Of a DNA stretch of 62,927 bases, positions 28,043 through 35,865 are shown one piece after another. The DNA lies in NCBI GenBank assembly GCA_012839295.1, contig DUNO01000018.1, positions 1 to 62,927 on the forward strand, written 5' to 3'. Numbering within the stretch: the first letter of the stretch is position 1; each line of letters begins with the position of its first letter. The notes under the pieces were generated by a model. It was not told the DNA's origin. It did no database searches and saw only the letters and a list, made by a program, of their open reading frames with translations. This DNA comes from Clostridiales bacterium (lineage in GTDB: Bacteria; Bacillota; Clostridia; Lachnospirales; Lachnospiraceae). A program made the position numbers and the translations under genes.

Positions 28043-29215
28043 ATGAGCTATGATTTTGACAAAATAATTGACCGTAAGAATACAAATTCTTTAAAATATG
28101 ACTTTGCCGTTGAACGCGGGCGGCCAGAGGATGTACTTCCCCTCTGGGTTGCCGATATGGATTTTCAGGCACCTCCCGAAGTACTGGAAGCCCTGTCGCA
28201 GGCTGTCAGCCATGGGATCTTCGGATATACGGAGGTGAAAAGGGATTACTTTGATGTGTTGCATAATTGGTTTTTAAAGCATTTTGACTGGGAACTGGAG
28301 GAAAGCTGGCTGGTCAAAACCCCCGGTGTCGTATTCGCTATTACCCTGGCTGTTAAAGCCTTTACCGAGAAAGGGGAAGGCGTCCTGATCCAGCAGCCTG
28401 TCTACTATCCATTTGAAGAAACCATCTTAGTTAATAAACGAAACCTGGCGGTCAATTATCTGGTATACAAGGATGGCGCATATACCATTGATTTTAGGGA
28501 TTTTGAACAACAGATCATTACGAAAAATGTAAAGCTGTTCCTGTTATGTAACCCGCAAAATCCGGTGGGAAGGGTTTGGACCGTCGAGGAACTGACCCGT
28601 ATGGGGGAACTTTGCCTTAAACATAATGTTATCGTGGTTTCCGATGAGATCCACTGTGATTTTATATTCCCTGGTTACAAGCATACCGTATTTGCAAATA
28701 TCAATGAGGCTTTTGCCCAAAATACAGTTACCTGCACTGCCCCAAGCAAGACCTTTAATCTGGCTGGGCTGCAGGTGTCCAATATCTTTATTAAGAACCC
28801 TGCCCTCCGAAGGAAGTTCCTGGACGAGTTTGGCAGAAGCGGCTACAGCCAGCTTAACACCTTAGGTCTGGTGGCCTGTAAAGCCGCTTATCAATACGGT
28901 GAGCCTTGGTTAAACCAGCTAAAAGCTTATCTGAATGAAAACTTAAATTACGTCAGGGAATACCTAAAGAATAACTTGCCCATGGTCAAGCTGATTGAAC
29001 CCCAGGGTACTTATTTAATCTGGTTGGATTTTTCCGCCCTGGGTCTCTCACATAAGGATATGAAGGAGCTGATCACCACAAAAGCCAAGCTCTGGCTGGA
29101 TGCGGGCCAGATGTTCGGCAAAAACGGCTTCGGCTTCGAGCGGATTAACATCGCCTGCCCAAGGGAAATCCTAAAGCTTGCACTGGATCAGCTGGCGCGG
29201 GCGGTCAACGGTTAG
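28043..29215 (+). CDS. patB: PatB/MalY-type cystathionine beta-lyase (PLP aminotransferase fold)
   Basis: A 390-residue class I/II aminotransferase-fold enzyme. The N-terminus LPLWVADMDFQAPPEVLEAL and GIFGYTE are diagnostic of the MalY/PatB group. CNPQNPVGRVWT, VVSDEIHCDFIFPG and the PLP Lys236 in APSKTFNLAGLQ follow. It probably cleaves cystathionine or cysteine by C-S beta-elimination. The gene lies 64 nt after the first PLP enzyme on the same strand, with GGAAGG before the ATG. Together they can move sulfur between cysteine and homocysteine. Confidence 0.88.
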   Translation: MSYDFDKIIDRKNTNSLKYDFAVERGRPEDVLPLWVADMDFQAPPEVLEALSQAVSHGIFGYTEVKRDYFDVLHNWFLKHFDWELEESWLVKTPGVVFAITLAVKAFTEKGEGVLIQQPVYYPFEETILVNKRNLAVNYLVYKDGAYTIDFRDFEQQIITKNVKLFLLCNPQNPVGRVWTVEELTRMGELCLKHNVIVVSDEIHCDFIFPGYKHTVFANINEAFAQNTVTCTAPSKTFNLAGLQVSNIFIKNPALRRKFLDEFGRSGYSQLNTLGLVACKAAYQYGEPWLNQLKAYLNENLNYVREYLKNNLPMVKLIEPQGTYLIWLDFSALGLSHKDMKELITTKAKLWLDAGQMFGKNGFGFERINIACPREILKLALDQLARAVNG

Positions 29216-29457
29216 CCTGCTGTCCACAATGAAATAAACGTCTTACATTTTACATAGAAATCATTAAAACAGTGGGTGCTGGCCGTGGAACGAAATGGTG
29301 TAAAATATAACAAGACGGAGAAAATAGCCAAAACATACTCCGTATATGAATAATAATCTTAATTATTAACTTGCTCCAAAGGAAATGTAATCCTCCCATT
29401 TCCTTCCGTTATCATACCTGTCATAGTAAAAAACTAATGATTCCGGGAACAGAGGAT

Positions 29458-29577
29458 ATGAAAGAAGAGTATAAAGACCTGGCTCACCACATAATAGGCG
29501 CACTAAAAGGATGTGCAATCGGTACTGTGGTATCACTTGTATCTGCCTTTTTTGTTTTAATCATGGGACTATTTTAG
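29458..29577 (+). CDS. Small single-span membrane protein (39 residues)
   Basis: The predicted peptide starts MKEEYKDLAHHII and ends in a hydrophobic helix (IGTVVSLVSAFFVLIMGLF), a typical small membrane protein layout. The frame is open further upstream to 29371, but the charged start at 29458 with AGAGGA nearby is more natural. I do not recognise the family. It lies in a gene-poor stretch after patB, which also holds an ACGGAG/CTCCGT inverted repeat near 29324-29356. Coding status is likely but not certain. Confidence 0.5.
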   Translation: MKEEYKDLAHHIIGALKGCAIGTVVSLVSAFFVLIMGLF

Positions 29578-29718
29578 TGAATAATGTAAATAAATAAGAA
29601 TTTGAAAGGAGTATGATGTGGAAATAAGAAGCCACCAAGATTATTCATTATAAAATCCGGGCACCATACCCTATAATTACATCTATAAAAATTGATAAAT
29701 TATATCAGACGTGAAATA

Positions 29719-29750
29719 CTATTTGCATAGCAACTCTCGAATGCAAATAG
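29719..29750 (+). repeat. Perfect 10-bp inverted repeat before a small gene
   Basis: The arms CTATTTGCAT/ATGCAAATAG with a 12-nt spacer end right at the ribosome binding site of the next small open reading frame. It could be an operator or an RNA hairpin that exposes or hides that site. Confidence 0.6.
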
Positions 29751-29765
29751 GAAGGAAGTGTATTT

Positions 29766-29915
29766 ATGTTATCGCAAGAGGAACGCCATAAGGAGGATAT
29801 CGAGCAGGTACATTATTTGATGGAATGGAATGAAAAAAAAGAATATAAGAAAAGCTTAAAAAAGAGATCTAAAAATGCTATGAAAATGGAATCTACACCA
29901 AAAATAAAAAACTAG
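29766..29915 (+). CDS. Small highly charged hypothetical protein (49 residues)
   Basis: Translation gives a 49-residue protein starting MLSQEERHKEDIEQVHYLME and ending in a lysine-rich tail. A good GGAAGG site precedes the ATG. The acidic first half and strongly basic second half suggest an RNA- or DNA-contacting or partner-binding peptide, but no family is recognised. It is flanked by a perfect inverted repeat upstream and an intrinsic terminator about 100 nt downstream, so it looks like a complete monocistronic unit. Confidence 0.6.
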   Translation: MLSQEERHKEDIEQVHYLMEWNEKKEYKKSLKKRSKNAMKMESTPKIKN

Positions 29916-30013
29916 ACATGTCCAGCTAACCACTCCCTATGATCAGCGCTGGTGCCATATATTATATGTGTTACTATAGCACAGCTTATCCTACGTCAGG
30001 CACCATTACATAG

Positions 30014-30061
30014 AAGCACCTGATAACCGGAGCTTAGAAGCTCAGATACCAGGTGCTTTTT
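30014..30061 (+). terminator. Intrinsic terminator after the small charged-protein gene
   Basis: The arms AAGCACCTG/CAGGTGCTT enclose an inner stem, GAGCTT/AAGCTC, and are followed by TTTTT on the plus strand. Confidence 0.8.
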
Positions 30062-30188
30062 CTTGCAGCTTTTTCTTATCAATTAAATAACGGCTTTCCA
30101 AAGGAATATATATCTATTCAATTCCGTTAATTTGGTTATAATACTTCTCCAGCTTTTCTTCCCTTTGCTGTTCATCAGTGAAAACCGC

Positions 30189-30914
30189 TCAACGCTCCCT
30201 ACCCCTTTTATCCTGTTTCAGCTGTCCGATTACAAACAGGATAATTCCTGCTCCCAGATATGCCACCCTGCCAAGCAGCACATCCACCGGTACTGAAAAT
30301 GCAGGATCTAATACCGGCAGGCTTTTGGGGTATTCAGCAAAAAACCTGCCAAGGGAAAAATCCAGCGCCCGGGGCAGCGAAAGCATGCAGAGCACCAGCA
30401 GCAGGCCCATGGCCGCATATATCAGCCCGCTGTTCATGCTTCCGGCAAGCCATCCCACTCCAAGGCAAAACGCCATCGCAGGCAAAAGGATGATCAATAC
30501 AGAAAGCAGCCATCCCGCGCCGGGCACCTCCCGGAAGAAGAACCAACAAAACAAAAAACCGAGAAGGATAATACAGCCTATAAAGATCAGGCTTCCCAGA
30601 CAGACTGCCCCCACCCGTGCCATCGCATACCGTCTCCGGTTTACCGGCGTGGTACTGGTGATAACCACTACCCTCCGCTCCTGGCTGGAAACAAAAAATG
30701 TCAGGAAGAATAATTCAGCAATGCAAAGAAGCGGTACAATCCCGGAAAGATAATAGCCAAAGCTCCAGGCTGAAAAAGGGGCGGTATATGCAATGCCGGA
30801 AATTATCCCCCTCGACAAGGTCATCCATCCATAACACAACCCAATTACAAGGATTCCGATGAACACCTTGTTCCACAGAAGCCGTCTTACTTCATATTTA
30901 AAAATTTTAGTCAA
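30189..30914 (-). CDS. ABC-2-type transporter permease
   Basis: A 241-residue membrane protein with about six hydrophobic segments and no extracellular catalytic domain. The N-terminus (TKIFKYEVRRLLWNKVFIGILVI) is typical of ABC-2 permeases. It overlaps the stop of the larger permease/peptidase gene by 8 bp. With the ATPase encoded two genes upstream it forms an exporter. After its TGA the same frame stays open for 24 more codons (AVFTDEQQREEKLEKYYNQI and onward) before TAG, which might be a recent stop mutation. Confidence 0.75.
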   Translation of the reverse strand: MTKIFKYEVRRLLWNKVFIGILVIGLCYGWMTLSRGIISGIAYTAPFSAWSFGYYLSGIVPLLCIAELFFLTFFVSSQERRVVVITSTTPVNRRRYAMARVGAVCLGSLIFIGCIILLGFLFCWFFFREVPGAGWLLSVLIILLPAMAFCLGVGWLAGSMNSGLIYAAMGLLLVLCMLSLPRALDFSLGRFFAEYPKSLPVLDPAFSVPVDVLLGRVAYLGAGIILFVIGQLKQDKRGRER

Positions 30915-33117
30915 GGCTTAATTCCTCCTTCGTCAATCCGCAGGCATCCAAAAAATCCTGATAGGTCAAATATGGATAGCTCCAGTCGATTTCCCGGTTA
31001 AACAGTCCCGAAAGGATCTTATCCATGGCTGCCTCCCCGCCGACAAGCTGCTCCGCCTTCAAAATCTTTAGGGGCATTTCGCTGTAACGCCTCATACTGC
31101 CAACGCTGTTTTCTATATTGTATTGGTACTGCTCCGGAAGTGCGGACAGGTACTGCGGATTCCGGACATAGAAGTTTTTATAATAATCATCCACAGCCTG
31201 CTGCCATTGGTCCACATAATGCTCTTTTGCATATTCCTCTCCGTACAGCTCCTTTACAATGCGGTAGGTGGTATAAACCGTAAGTCCCTCCGACGACCAT
31301 GGATCCTTACTATCTACGGTGTCAAACATATTTCCAAGCCCCCACCACTGGTGGACCAGCTCGTGGATCATAACCTCTCCTGAACCGCTGCCCTTATTTT
31401 TATTTGTCAGGTTCTGTGCAGTGAAATCAAGCTCGTTCAAGGTGCTGGCGCCATCGGCCGCATAACCGCCTCCAGTAGCTCTGGTTTGCAAAAGCTTAAA
31501 GGTTCCATCCGCATAAAACTGCAGCGGGCCATAATGGGCGGTACAATAGTTAACCACACTGCGCACTGTCTCACCCACCTTAGCCTCCTTCATGATTGTC
31601 TCATGCTTACGCCCATAATATAAATTGATTGTCAGATCCTCTGCCTTAATCTCCTGTCTGACATAATCTCCGGCATAAATGATGGCATAATAGCCCGTAT
31701 TCAGAATTCTCCAGGTTCTGGTATGATCCTTATTCTCCTGCAAAAGCTCTGCATCACCCCTTCCAAACAAAACGGGGGTCATCTGCTCCGGCAGTGTCAG
31801 GTCAATGGTTGCCGGCAATACATCATCCCGGTATGCCGCATTCCGTATGCAGGGAGCAAGCCGCTGGTTTTCCAGGCACATATAGACGCCGCTGATTTCC
31901 GGATCTCCTGACCCATAGGAGCTGGCTAAATTCCACTCACGCGGAAAACCTCCATAAGATACAGAAAGCTCCAGCTCCGGCTCTGCCGGCAGCTCCACCT
32001 TTACCACAAGACCATTGGTTTTTTGGATATCTGTTACGGACCACGCCGTATCCCTCCCATTTACCTTCACATCGGATAGCTTATAACCGGGATCAATAAC
32101 CAGCTCCAGCGTCTGGGGCTCCCCGCTTGTATTTTGCAGCTGATAAACTGCTTTTCCGTACAGCGAACCTTTACCGGCATCCGGCCGCACATCAGCATAC
32201 TGCTCCGAGCAGGTCAGCGAAGGGTTATATTCCCCATCGAAAACACGCTGGCTTAAGTCCGGATCCGAATTGTCATAGAAGGGCTGGGCAACATAGGCTG
32301 CCCCCGCAGCCGCAAGCAAAATGATTGCTGTAGCCGGACGGTAGACCCTGCGGATATTGCAAAGAAAGGAGCCCAGGATTCCTTTTCCATACTGCCGTAC
32401 ACAAACCCAGGACATTACCCACAGCCCGGAAAGAGCCAACAGCCAGGTCATCCGCATATAGCCAACTGTGCGGAACATCCTGAAATTAGAAAAGTCATCG
32501 GAGACAGCAAACAGAACGGGATTCAGCCAGCAAAGCTGCCATTTTTTATTCCATACATTCACGCTTAGGAAGCAAAATACAACAAAAGCAGTAAAGGACA
32601 GATCCGCCCTGCCCATAAACTGATATGCTGCTGCCGAAAACAACGCTGCCAGAACGAGCGCAGGAAACATAAACACCCAATAGGACAGCAAATATGTCTG
32701 AATATCAAAAACCGCCCCTACTTTAAGCATGCTATAAGGGAGCCACAGTAAGGTAGTTACCAACTGCACCGCGCCAGCCGATGCAAGCAGCGCCCCAAGG
32801 CGTACCAGAGCCTGGGTCAGCGGAGAAACTATAGCATCCGTGATAGTACTAATGCGGTAACGTGTACCATAATTGAACTGCAAAATTGTAAGGATAGCAA
32901 ACAAAACAGCCCCTATCGTCCCGCCGGCCAGGGCAGGATTCGCAATATAATAGCCGTTCATCGTCGTAACATAGCCTTCCTCACTGGTAGAAGAAATCGC
33001 CCTGAAGAAGCTCAAGCCAATGCCTGGTGAAACTGCCGTCAAAGTGAACATCAGCAGCGCAAGCCGCTCCCGGAACAGGCGGTATAGCTCCAGGCGGAAT
33101 AACCGAATTGTTGTCAT
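30907..33117 (-). CDS. ABC-2 permease fused to an M1-type metallopeptidase domain
   Basis: A 736-residue protein. The first 280 residues contain about seven membrane segments resembling an ABC-2 permease. The remainder is an extracytoplasmic aminopeptidase-like region. It contains the zinc motif HELVH at 585-589 and a downstream Glu in PWSSEGLTVY (about 610), the third ligand expected for M1 enzymes. The spacing between motif and Glu is 20 residues, slightly longer than the usual 18. The stop overlaps the next permease and the start overlaps the ATPase gene, so three genes are coupled. Proteins with this fusion are known in Firmicutes, but the exported or trimmed substrate is unknown. Confidence 0.8.
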   Translation of the reverse strand: MTTIRLFRLELYRLFRERLALLMFTLTAVSPGIGLSFFRAISSTSEEGYVTTMNGYYIANPALAGGTIGAVLFAILTILQFNYGTRYRISTITDAIVSPLTQALVRLGALLASAGAVQLVTTLLWLPYSMLKVGAVFDIQTYLLSYWVFMFPALVLAALFSAAAYQFMGRADLSFTAFVVFCFLSVNVWNKKWQLCWLNPVLFAVSDDFSNFRMFRTVGYMRMTWLLALSGLWVMSWVCVRQYGKGILGSFLCNIRRVYRPATAIILLAAAGAAYVAQPFYDNSDPDLSQRVFDGEYNPSLTCSEQYADVRPDAGKGSLYGKAVYQLQNTSGEPQTLELVIDPGYKLSDVKVNGRDTAWSVTDIQKTNGLVVKVELPAEPELELSVSYGGFPREWNLASSYGSGDPEISGVYMCLENQRLAPCIRNAAYRDDVLPATIDLTLPEQMTPVLFGRGDAELLQENKDHTRTWRILNTGYYAIIYAGDYVRQEIKAEDLTINLYYGRKHETIMKEAKVGETVRSVVNYCTAHYGPLQFYADGTFKLLQTRATGGGYAADGASTLNELDFTAQNLTNKNKGSGSGEVMIHELVHQWWGLGNMFDTVDSKDPWSSEGLTVYTTYRIVKELYGEEYAKEHYVDQWQQAVDDYYKNFYVRNPQYLSALPEQYQYNIENSVGSMRRYSEMPLKILKAEQLVGGEAAMDKILSGLFNREIDWSYPYLTYQDFLDACGLTKEELSLD

Positions 33118-33974
33118 CTTAATTCCTCCCGTAAAATGGTATACAGGTAGGCATCCTCCAGCGTCGGCTCCACCGGTGTGATAAAGCCGGGAAGCTGGTC
33201 AGCCACCGCCCGGCAGCTCACACCCCTGGCCGTATTAACCCGGGATGTGATATGAAGCCCCTCTTCCTCCATGCCGCCTGCTTCCTCAAACACACCCACA
33301 TGCCCCTGCGCATTCCAGATCAGCTCAGCCGGTGTCCCAACAAACAGTACCCTTCCCTGGTTGATGATGACCAGCTGATTACAGACGGATTGCACATCCT
33401 CAATGATATGGGTGGACAAAAGTACCAGCTTATCCTGGGCCATACGGGAAAACAGATTCCTAAAATGGATGCGCTCCTCCGGATCCAACCCTACGGTGGG
33501 CTCATCAAAAATAAGGAAGCCAGGATCCCCCAGCAAAGCCTGTGCAATGCCGACTCTCTGGCGCTGACCGCCGGACAGGGTGCGGATACGGGCTTTTTTC
33601 TTCTCCTCCAGATTGGTGGCACGGATTACCTGCCCAATCTCAGCCCCCGGATTTTTTAACCCCTTCAAGGCCGCTATGTAATCAAGAAACTGATAAACAG
33701 TCAGCTCGTCATAAAGGCCAAAGCTCTGGGGCAAATACCCCAGCTTCTCTTTCAGTTCCTTTTCTTTCTTCTGCAAGGGTATCCCATCCAGCAGGATTTG
33801 CCCTTTAGTGGGAAGTAATCCTGCCACCAGCAGCTTCATCAATGTAGATTTCCCCGCGCCATTGGGTCCTAACAGTCCAATCATGCTAGGGTTCTCTAAG
33901 TTCAGGGATACCCCTTCCAAAGCCTGCTTCCCGGAGGGGTAGGTCATGTCCACATTCTCAATTGCTATTTTCAT
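33114..33974 (-). CDS. ABC transporter ATP-binding protein of the exporter
   Basis: A 286-residue ATPase. Walker A GPNGAGKST is near residues 36-44, followed by Q-loop LGYLPQSFG, signature LSGGQRQRVGIAQAL, Walker B FLIFDEPTVGLD and switch His in LLSTHIIED. The subclass matches drug or lantibiotic-type exporters. It is the first gene of the ATPase-permease/peptidase-permease operon and overlaps the second by 4 bp. The transporter could remove peptides or toxic lipids. A role in antimicrobial peptide resistance is possible but not shown. Confidence 0.88.
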   Translation of the reverse strand: MKIAIENVDMTYPSGKQALEGVSLNLENPSMIGLLGPNGAGKSTLMKLLVAGLLPTKGQILLDGIPLQKKEKELKEKLGYLPQSFGLYDELTVYQFLDYIAALKGLKNPGAEIGQVIRATNLEEKKKARIRTLSGGQRQRVGIAQALLGDPGFLIFDEPTVGLDPEERIHFRNLFSRMAQDKLVLLSTHIIEDVQSVCNQLVIINQGRVLFVGTPAELIWNAQGHVGVFEEAGGMEEEGLHITSRVNTARGVSCRAVADQLPGFITPVEPTLEDAYLYTILREELR

Positions 33975-34148
33975 ATGCCTAGTCCTTTCTTGTTTGGAGT
34001 ATATAGGAAAAGGATAAGCTACTTATTTGAAGTGAATTTGGAAGAAATGTGTGTTTTATGTGGAGATGGCTCCTACTGCGTACATAGTTACAGAATCAGG
34101 AAAATCCCTCTGATATTATGAGCACATAGCCTTTAGAGGAAGAATAGA

Positions 34149-34174
34149 AGTATATTGGCAACTACTAATATACT
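34149..34174 (+). repeat. 8-bp inverted repeat upstream of the mini-ferredoxin gene
   Basis: The perfect arms AGTATATT/AATATACT with a 10-nt spacer end just before the AAAGGTGG ribosome binding site. It may be an operator for transcription of the small gene. Confidence 0.45.
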
Positions 34175-34188
34175 GAAAGGTGGTTTTT

Positions 34189-34290
34189 ATGAAAGGTAGA
34201 AAAAAAGCAATATTAGACGCTAAAGAATGTGTCGCATGCGGATGCTGCGCAAAAAGCTGTCCCCTGAACGCGATGTCAATAGGCTTCTAA
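34189..34290 (+). CDS. Mini-ferredoxin, single [4Fe-4S] motif (33 residues)
   Basis: The peptide MKGRKKAILDAKECVACGCC continues AKSCPLNAMSIGF and stops. It carries CxxCxxCxxxCP, the full ligand set for one [4Fe-4S] cluster, plus one extra Cys. Ferredoxins of this type are normally about 55 residues with a second cluster motif, which is missing. A good ribosome binding site (AAAGGTGG) is present. The stop overlaps the end of the convergent crp gene by 4 bp. It may be a truncated ferredoxin whose 3' half was lost when the neighbouring cassette arrived, or a true one-cluster peptide. Confidence 0.6.
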   Translation: MKGRKKAILDAKECVACGCCAKSCPLNAMSIGF

Positions 34291-34928
34291 ACATTGTTTA
34301 AGCAAATTGTCCGGTTAGAAACATCTATCATGCCTTCATCTTTGAGATTTTTCAACTCCCGAAATAAAGATGGGCGTTGCACACCGAGATAATCAGCCAG
34401 TTGCTTTTTACTGATTGGCAATACGATGCTATTTGAGTGTTGCAATATTGATTGCTGTTTAAGGTATTCTAAAATGTTTTCTCTAAGGGTCTTTTGCGTC
34501 GCCATCGTAATTTTCTGGTTAAGCTTCTGAGCGTTAAGTGATAACATTCCGATGAACTGCATCGTAAAATTATAGTCATGTAAAAAATTTGATACCGCTT
34601 TCTTAGTAATGTGCAAAATTTGAGCATCGGACAAACAATAAATTGTAAACGGATATGTATGGGTATCACCAAACAGTAAATTCGCCCCCAACATATGTCC
34701 CTTGGAAAATTCAAACATCGTCATTGCGGAACCATTTTCTAAAAGAGAGTACACAACAAGACTGCCGGATATAACAATATCAAATGTATTGCAGCAGTCT
34801 TTTTGATTATAAAGGGTTGTGCCTTTTGAATAGCTCTTCAAATATAATTGATTATCAGAAATCAACGGCTTAAATTTATCCGGTGGTAGCTGTGCAAACA
34901 GCGGTATGGCCGTAATTATTTTTATCAT
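34287..34928 (-). CDS. Crp/Fnr-family transcriptional regulator
   Basis: A 213-residue regulator with an N-terminal cyclic-nucleotide-type beta barrel (residues about 10-120) and a C-terminal winged helix (ISKKQLADYLGVQRPSLFRELKNLKDEGMI). It has a Cys pair at 45-46 (DCCN) and further single Cys residues, but not the N-terminal four-Cys pattern of Fnr. Redox or metal sensing is therefore possible but unproven. It is divergent from the cupin-permease operon, and a palindrome between them is well placed for activation. It is the likely local regulator of that operon. Confidence 0.85.
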   Translation of the reverse strand: MIKIITAIPLFAQLPPDKFKPLISDNQLYLKSYSKGTTLYNQKDCCNTFDIVISGSLVVYSLLENGSAMTMFEFSKGHMLGANLLFGDTHTYPFTIYCLSDAQILHITKKAVSNFLHDYNFTMQFIGMLSLNAQKLNQKITMATQKTLRENILEYLKQQSILQHSNSIVLPISKKQLADYLGVQRPSLFRELKNLKDEGMIDVSNRTICLNNV

Positions 34929-34954
34929 GACGACATCACTCCTTCTATTAAAAC

Positions 34955-34983
34955 ATTATAGCAAAAAGAAACATATGTGTCTA
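34955..34983 (-). promoter_or_regulatory. Promoter of the crp-like gene
   Basis: On the minus strand TAGACA (34978-34983) and TATAAT (34955-34960) are 17 nt apart. The palindrome at 34967-34982 lies in the spacer and overlaps the -35 box, so binding there would block this promoter. Confidence 0.6.
34967..34982. promoter_or_regulatory. Candidate Crp-type operator (16-bp near-palindrome)
   Basis: The sequence AGAAACATATGTGTCT pairs at seven of eight positions. Its centre lies about 42 nt upstream of the start expected from the cupin TATAAT, the position used by Crp-family activators at class II promoters. It also overlaps the crp promoter. Confidence 0.5.
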
Positions 34984-35004
34984 TCTGTGTGCAAACCGGA
35001 ACGC

Positions 35005-35010
35005 TATAAT
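35005..35010 (+). promoter_or_regulatory. -10 box of the cupin-permease operon (activator-dependent promoter)
   Basis: A perfect TATAAT has no recognisable -35 box at 16-18 nt spacing. This is what is expected of a promoter that needs an activator bound near -41. Confidence 0.5.
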
Positions 35011-35043
35011 ATCTGTATCTGAAGTAGAAAGGAGGAACCACAA

Positions 35044-35358
35044 ATGATTGAACAGGTCTTTAGAATGATCCAAAATGACATGCCTGTAATTGAAAAGGTC
35101 ATTTCCGATGAAAATGTACACTATAACCACATGATTCTCGCTAAAAATGAGAAGCTTCCTGAACATTTCTCAAATTCCAATGTCTACATGACTGTGATTA
35201 AAGGACTACTTTCCATTGGTTTGGACGAACAGGAAATCCATGAATATCCTACGGGAACCATCTTGAAAATTCCCAAGAGTATTAAAATGAATGTTAAAAA
35301 CCTGCATGATGAAATCTTGGAGTTAATCGTCGTAAAAGCGCCAGCGCCAGGAAAATAG
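35044..35358 (+). CDS. Cupin-domain protein
   Basis: A 104-residue single-domain cupin. The region HFSNSNVYMTVIKGLLSIGLDEQEIHEYPTG and LKIPKSIKMNVKNLHDE shows the two half-barrel motifs, but the usual HxH metal ligands are reduced to isolated His residues. It has a strong ribosome binding site (AAAGGAGG). It is the first gene of a three-gene operon with two permease-like proteins, under the divergent Crp-type regulator. Its role may be to bind a small ligand or metal for that system. Confidence 0.75.
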   Translation: MIEQVFRMIQNDMPVIEKVISDENVHYNHMILAKNEKLPEHFSNSNVYMTVIKGLLSIGLDEQEIHEYPTGTILKIPKSIKMNVKNLHDEILELIVVKAPAPGK

Positions 35359-35382
35359 CTTGACTTTGAAGGGAGGATTTAT

Positions 35383-35865
35383 ATGGATATTTTCACGCTG
35401 GCAATATGGATTGGTACATTGATTTTCCTTGGATTTTCTATTACCAAGGACAAAGTGAAAACAAAACAGGCGCTTAAAATGGCACTAGGAATGGGAAAAG
35501 GAATGGTCGTAAGCATCCTTTCCATTATTTTTGCAATCGGACTGATTTTAACACTTATACCCCCCACAAAAGTTGCCGCTTTCTTGGGAACTCAATCTGT
35601 CCTGTTGGCAACAATTGGTGGCGCATTGCTTGGCACAATCACACTGGTTCCTGCTTTTATTGCGTTCCCCCTGGTGGGTACGCTAATCCATGCAGGCGTT
35701 AGCGTGGTTCCGACCGTTGCTTTTCTTACAACTCTGACAATGGTGGGCGTGGTTACATTTCCCCTTGAAAGGAAAGCATTTGGAGTAAAGTTTACCACAA
35801 TACGCAACGGCCTTAGCTTTCTTTTCGCTATTGTAATTGCACTTGTGATGGGGGTAATGATATGA
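35383..35865 (+). CDS. Small permease-like membrane protein
   Basis: A 160-residue protein with four to five hydrophobic segments. The region ALLGTITLVPAFIAFPLVGTLIHAGVSVVPTVAF resembles half of the DUF318/ArsP_1-type permease fold. It lies 24 nt after the cupin gene with AGGGAGG before the ATG, and its stop overlaps the start of the next gene. It probably forms a heteromer with that protein, each supplying half of a transporter. The substrate is unknown. Confidence 0.75.
   Translation: MDIFTLAIWIGTLIFLGFSITKDKVKTKQALKMALGMGKGMVVSILSIIFAIGLILTLIPPTKVAAFLGTQSVLLATIGGALLGTITLVPAFIAFPLVGTLIHAGVSVVPTVAFLTTLTMVGVVTFPLERKAFGVKFTTIRNGLSFLFAIVIALVMGVMI

Noticed and set aside
29222-29356. Inverted TTTTACA strings and an ACGGAG/CTCCGT pair after patB
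   Set aside because: The strings are short, separated by AT-rich sequence, and no T-run or transposase remnant accompanies them. A mobile-element origin cannot be supported.
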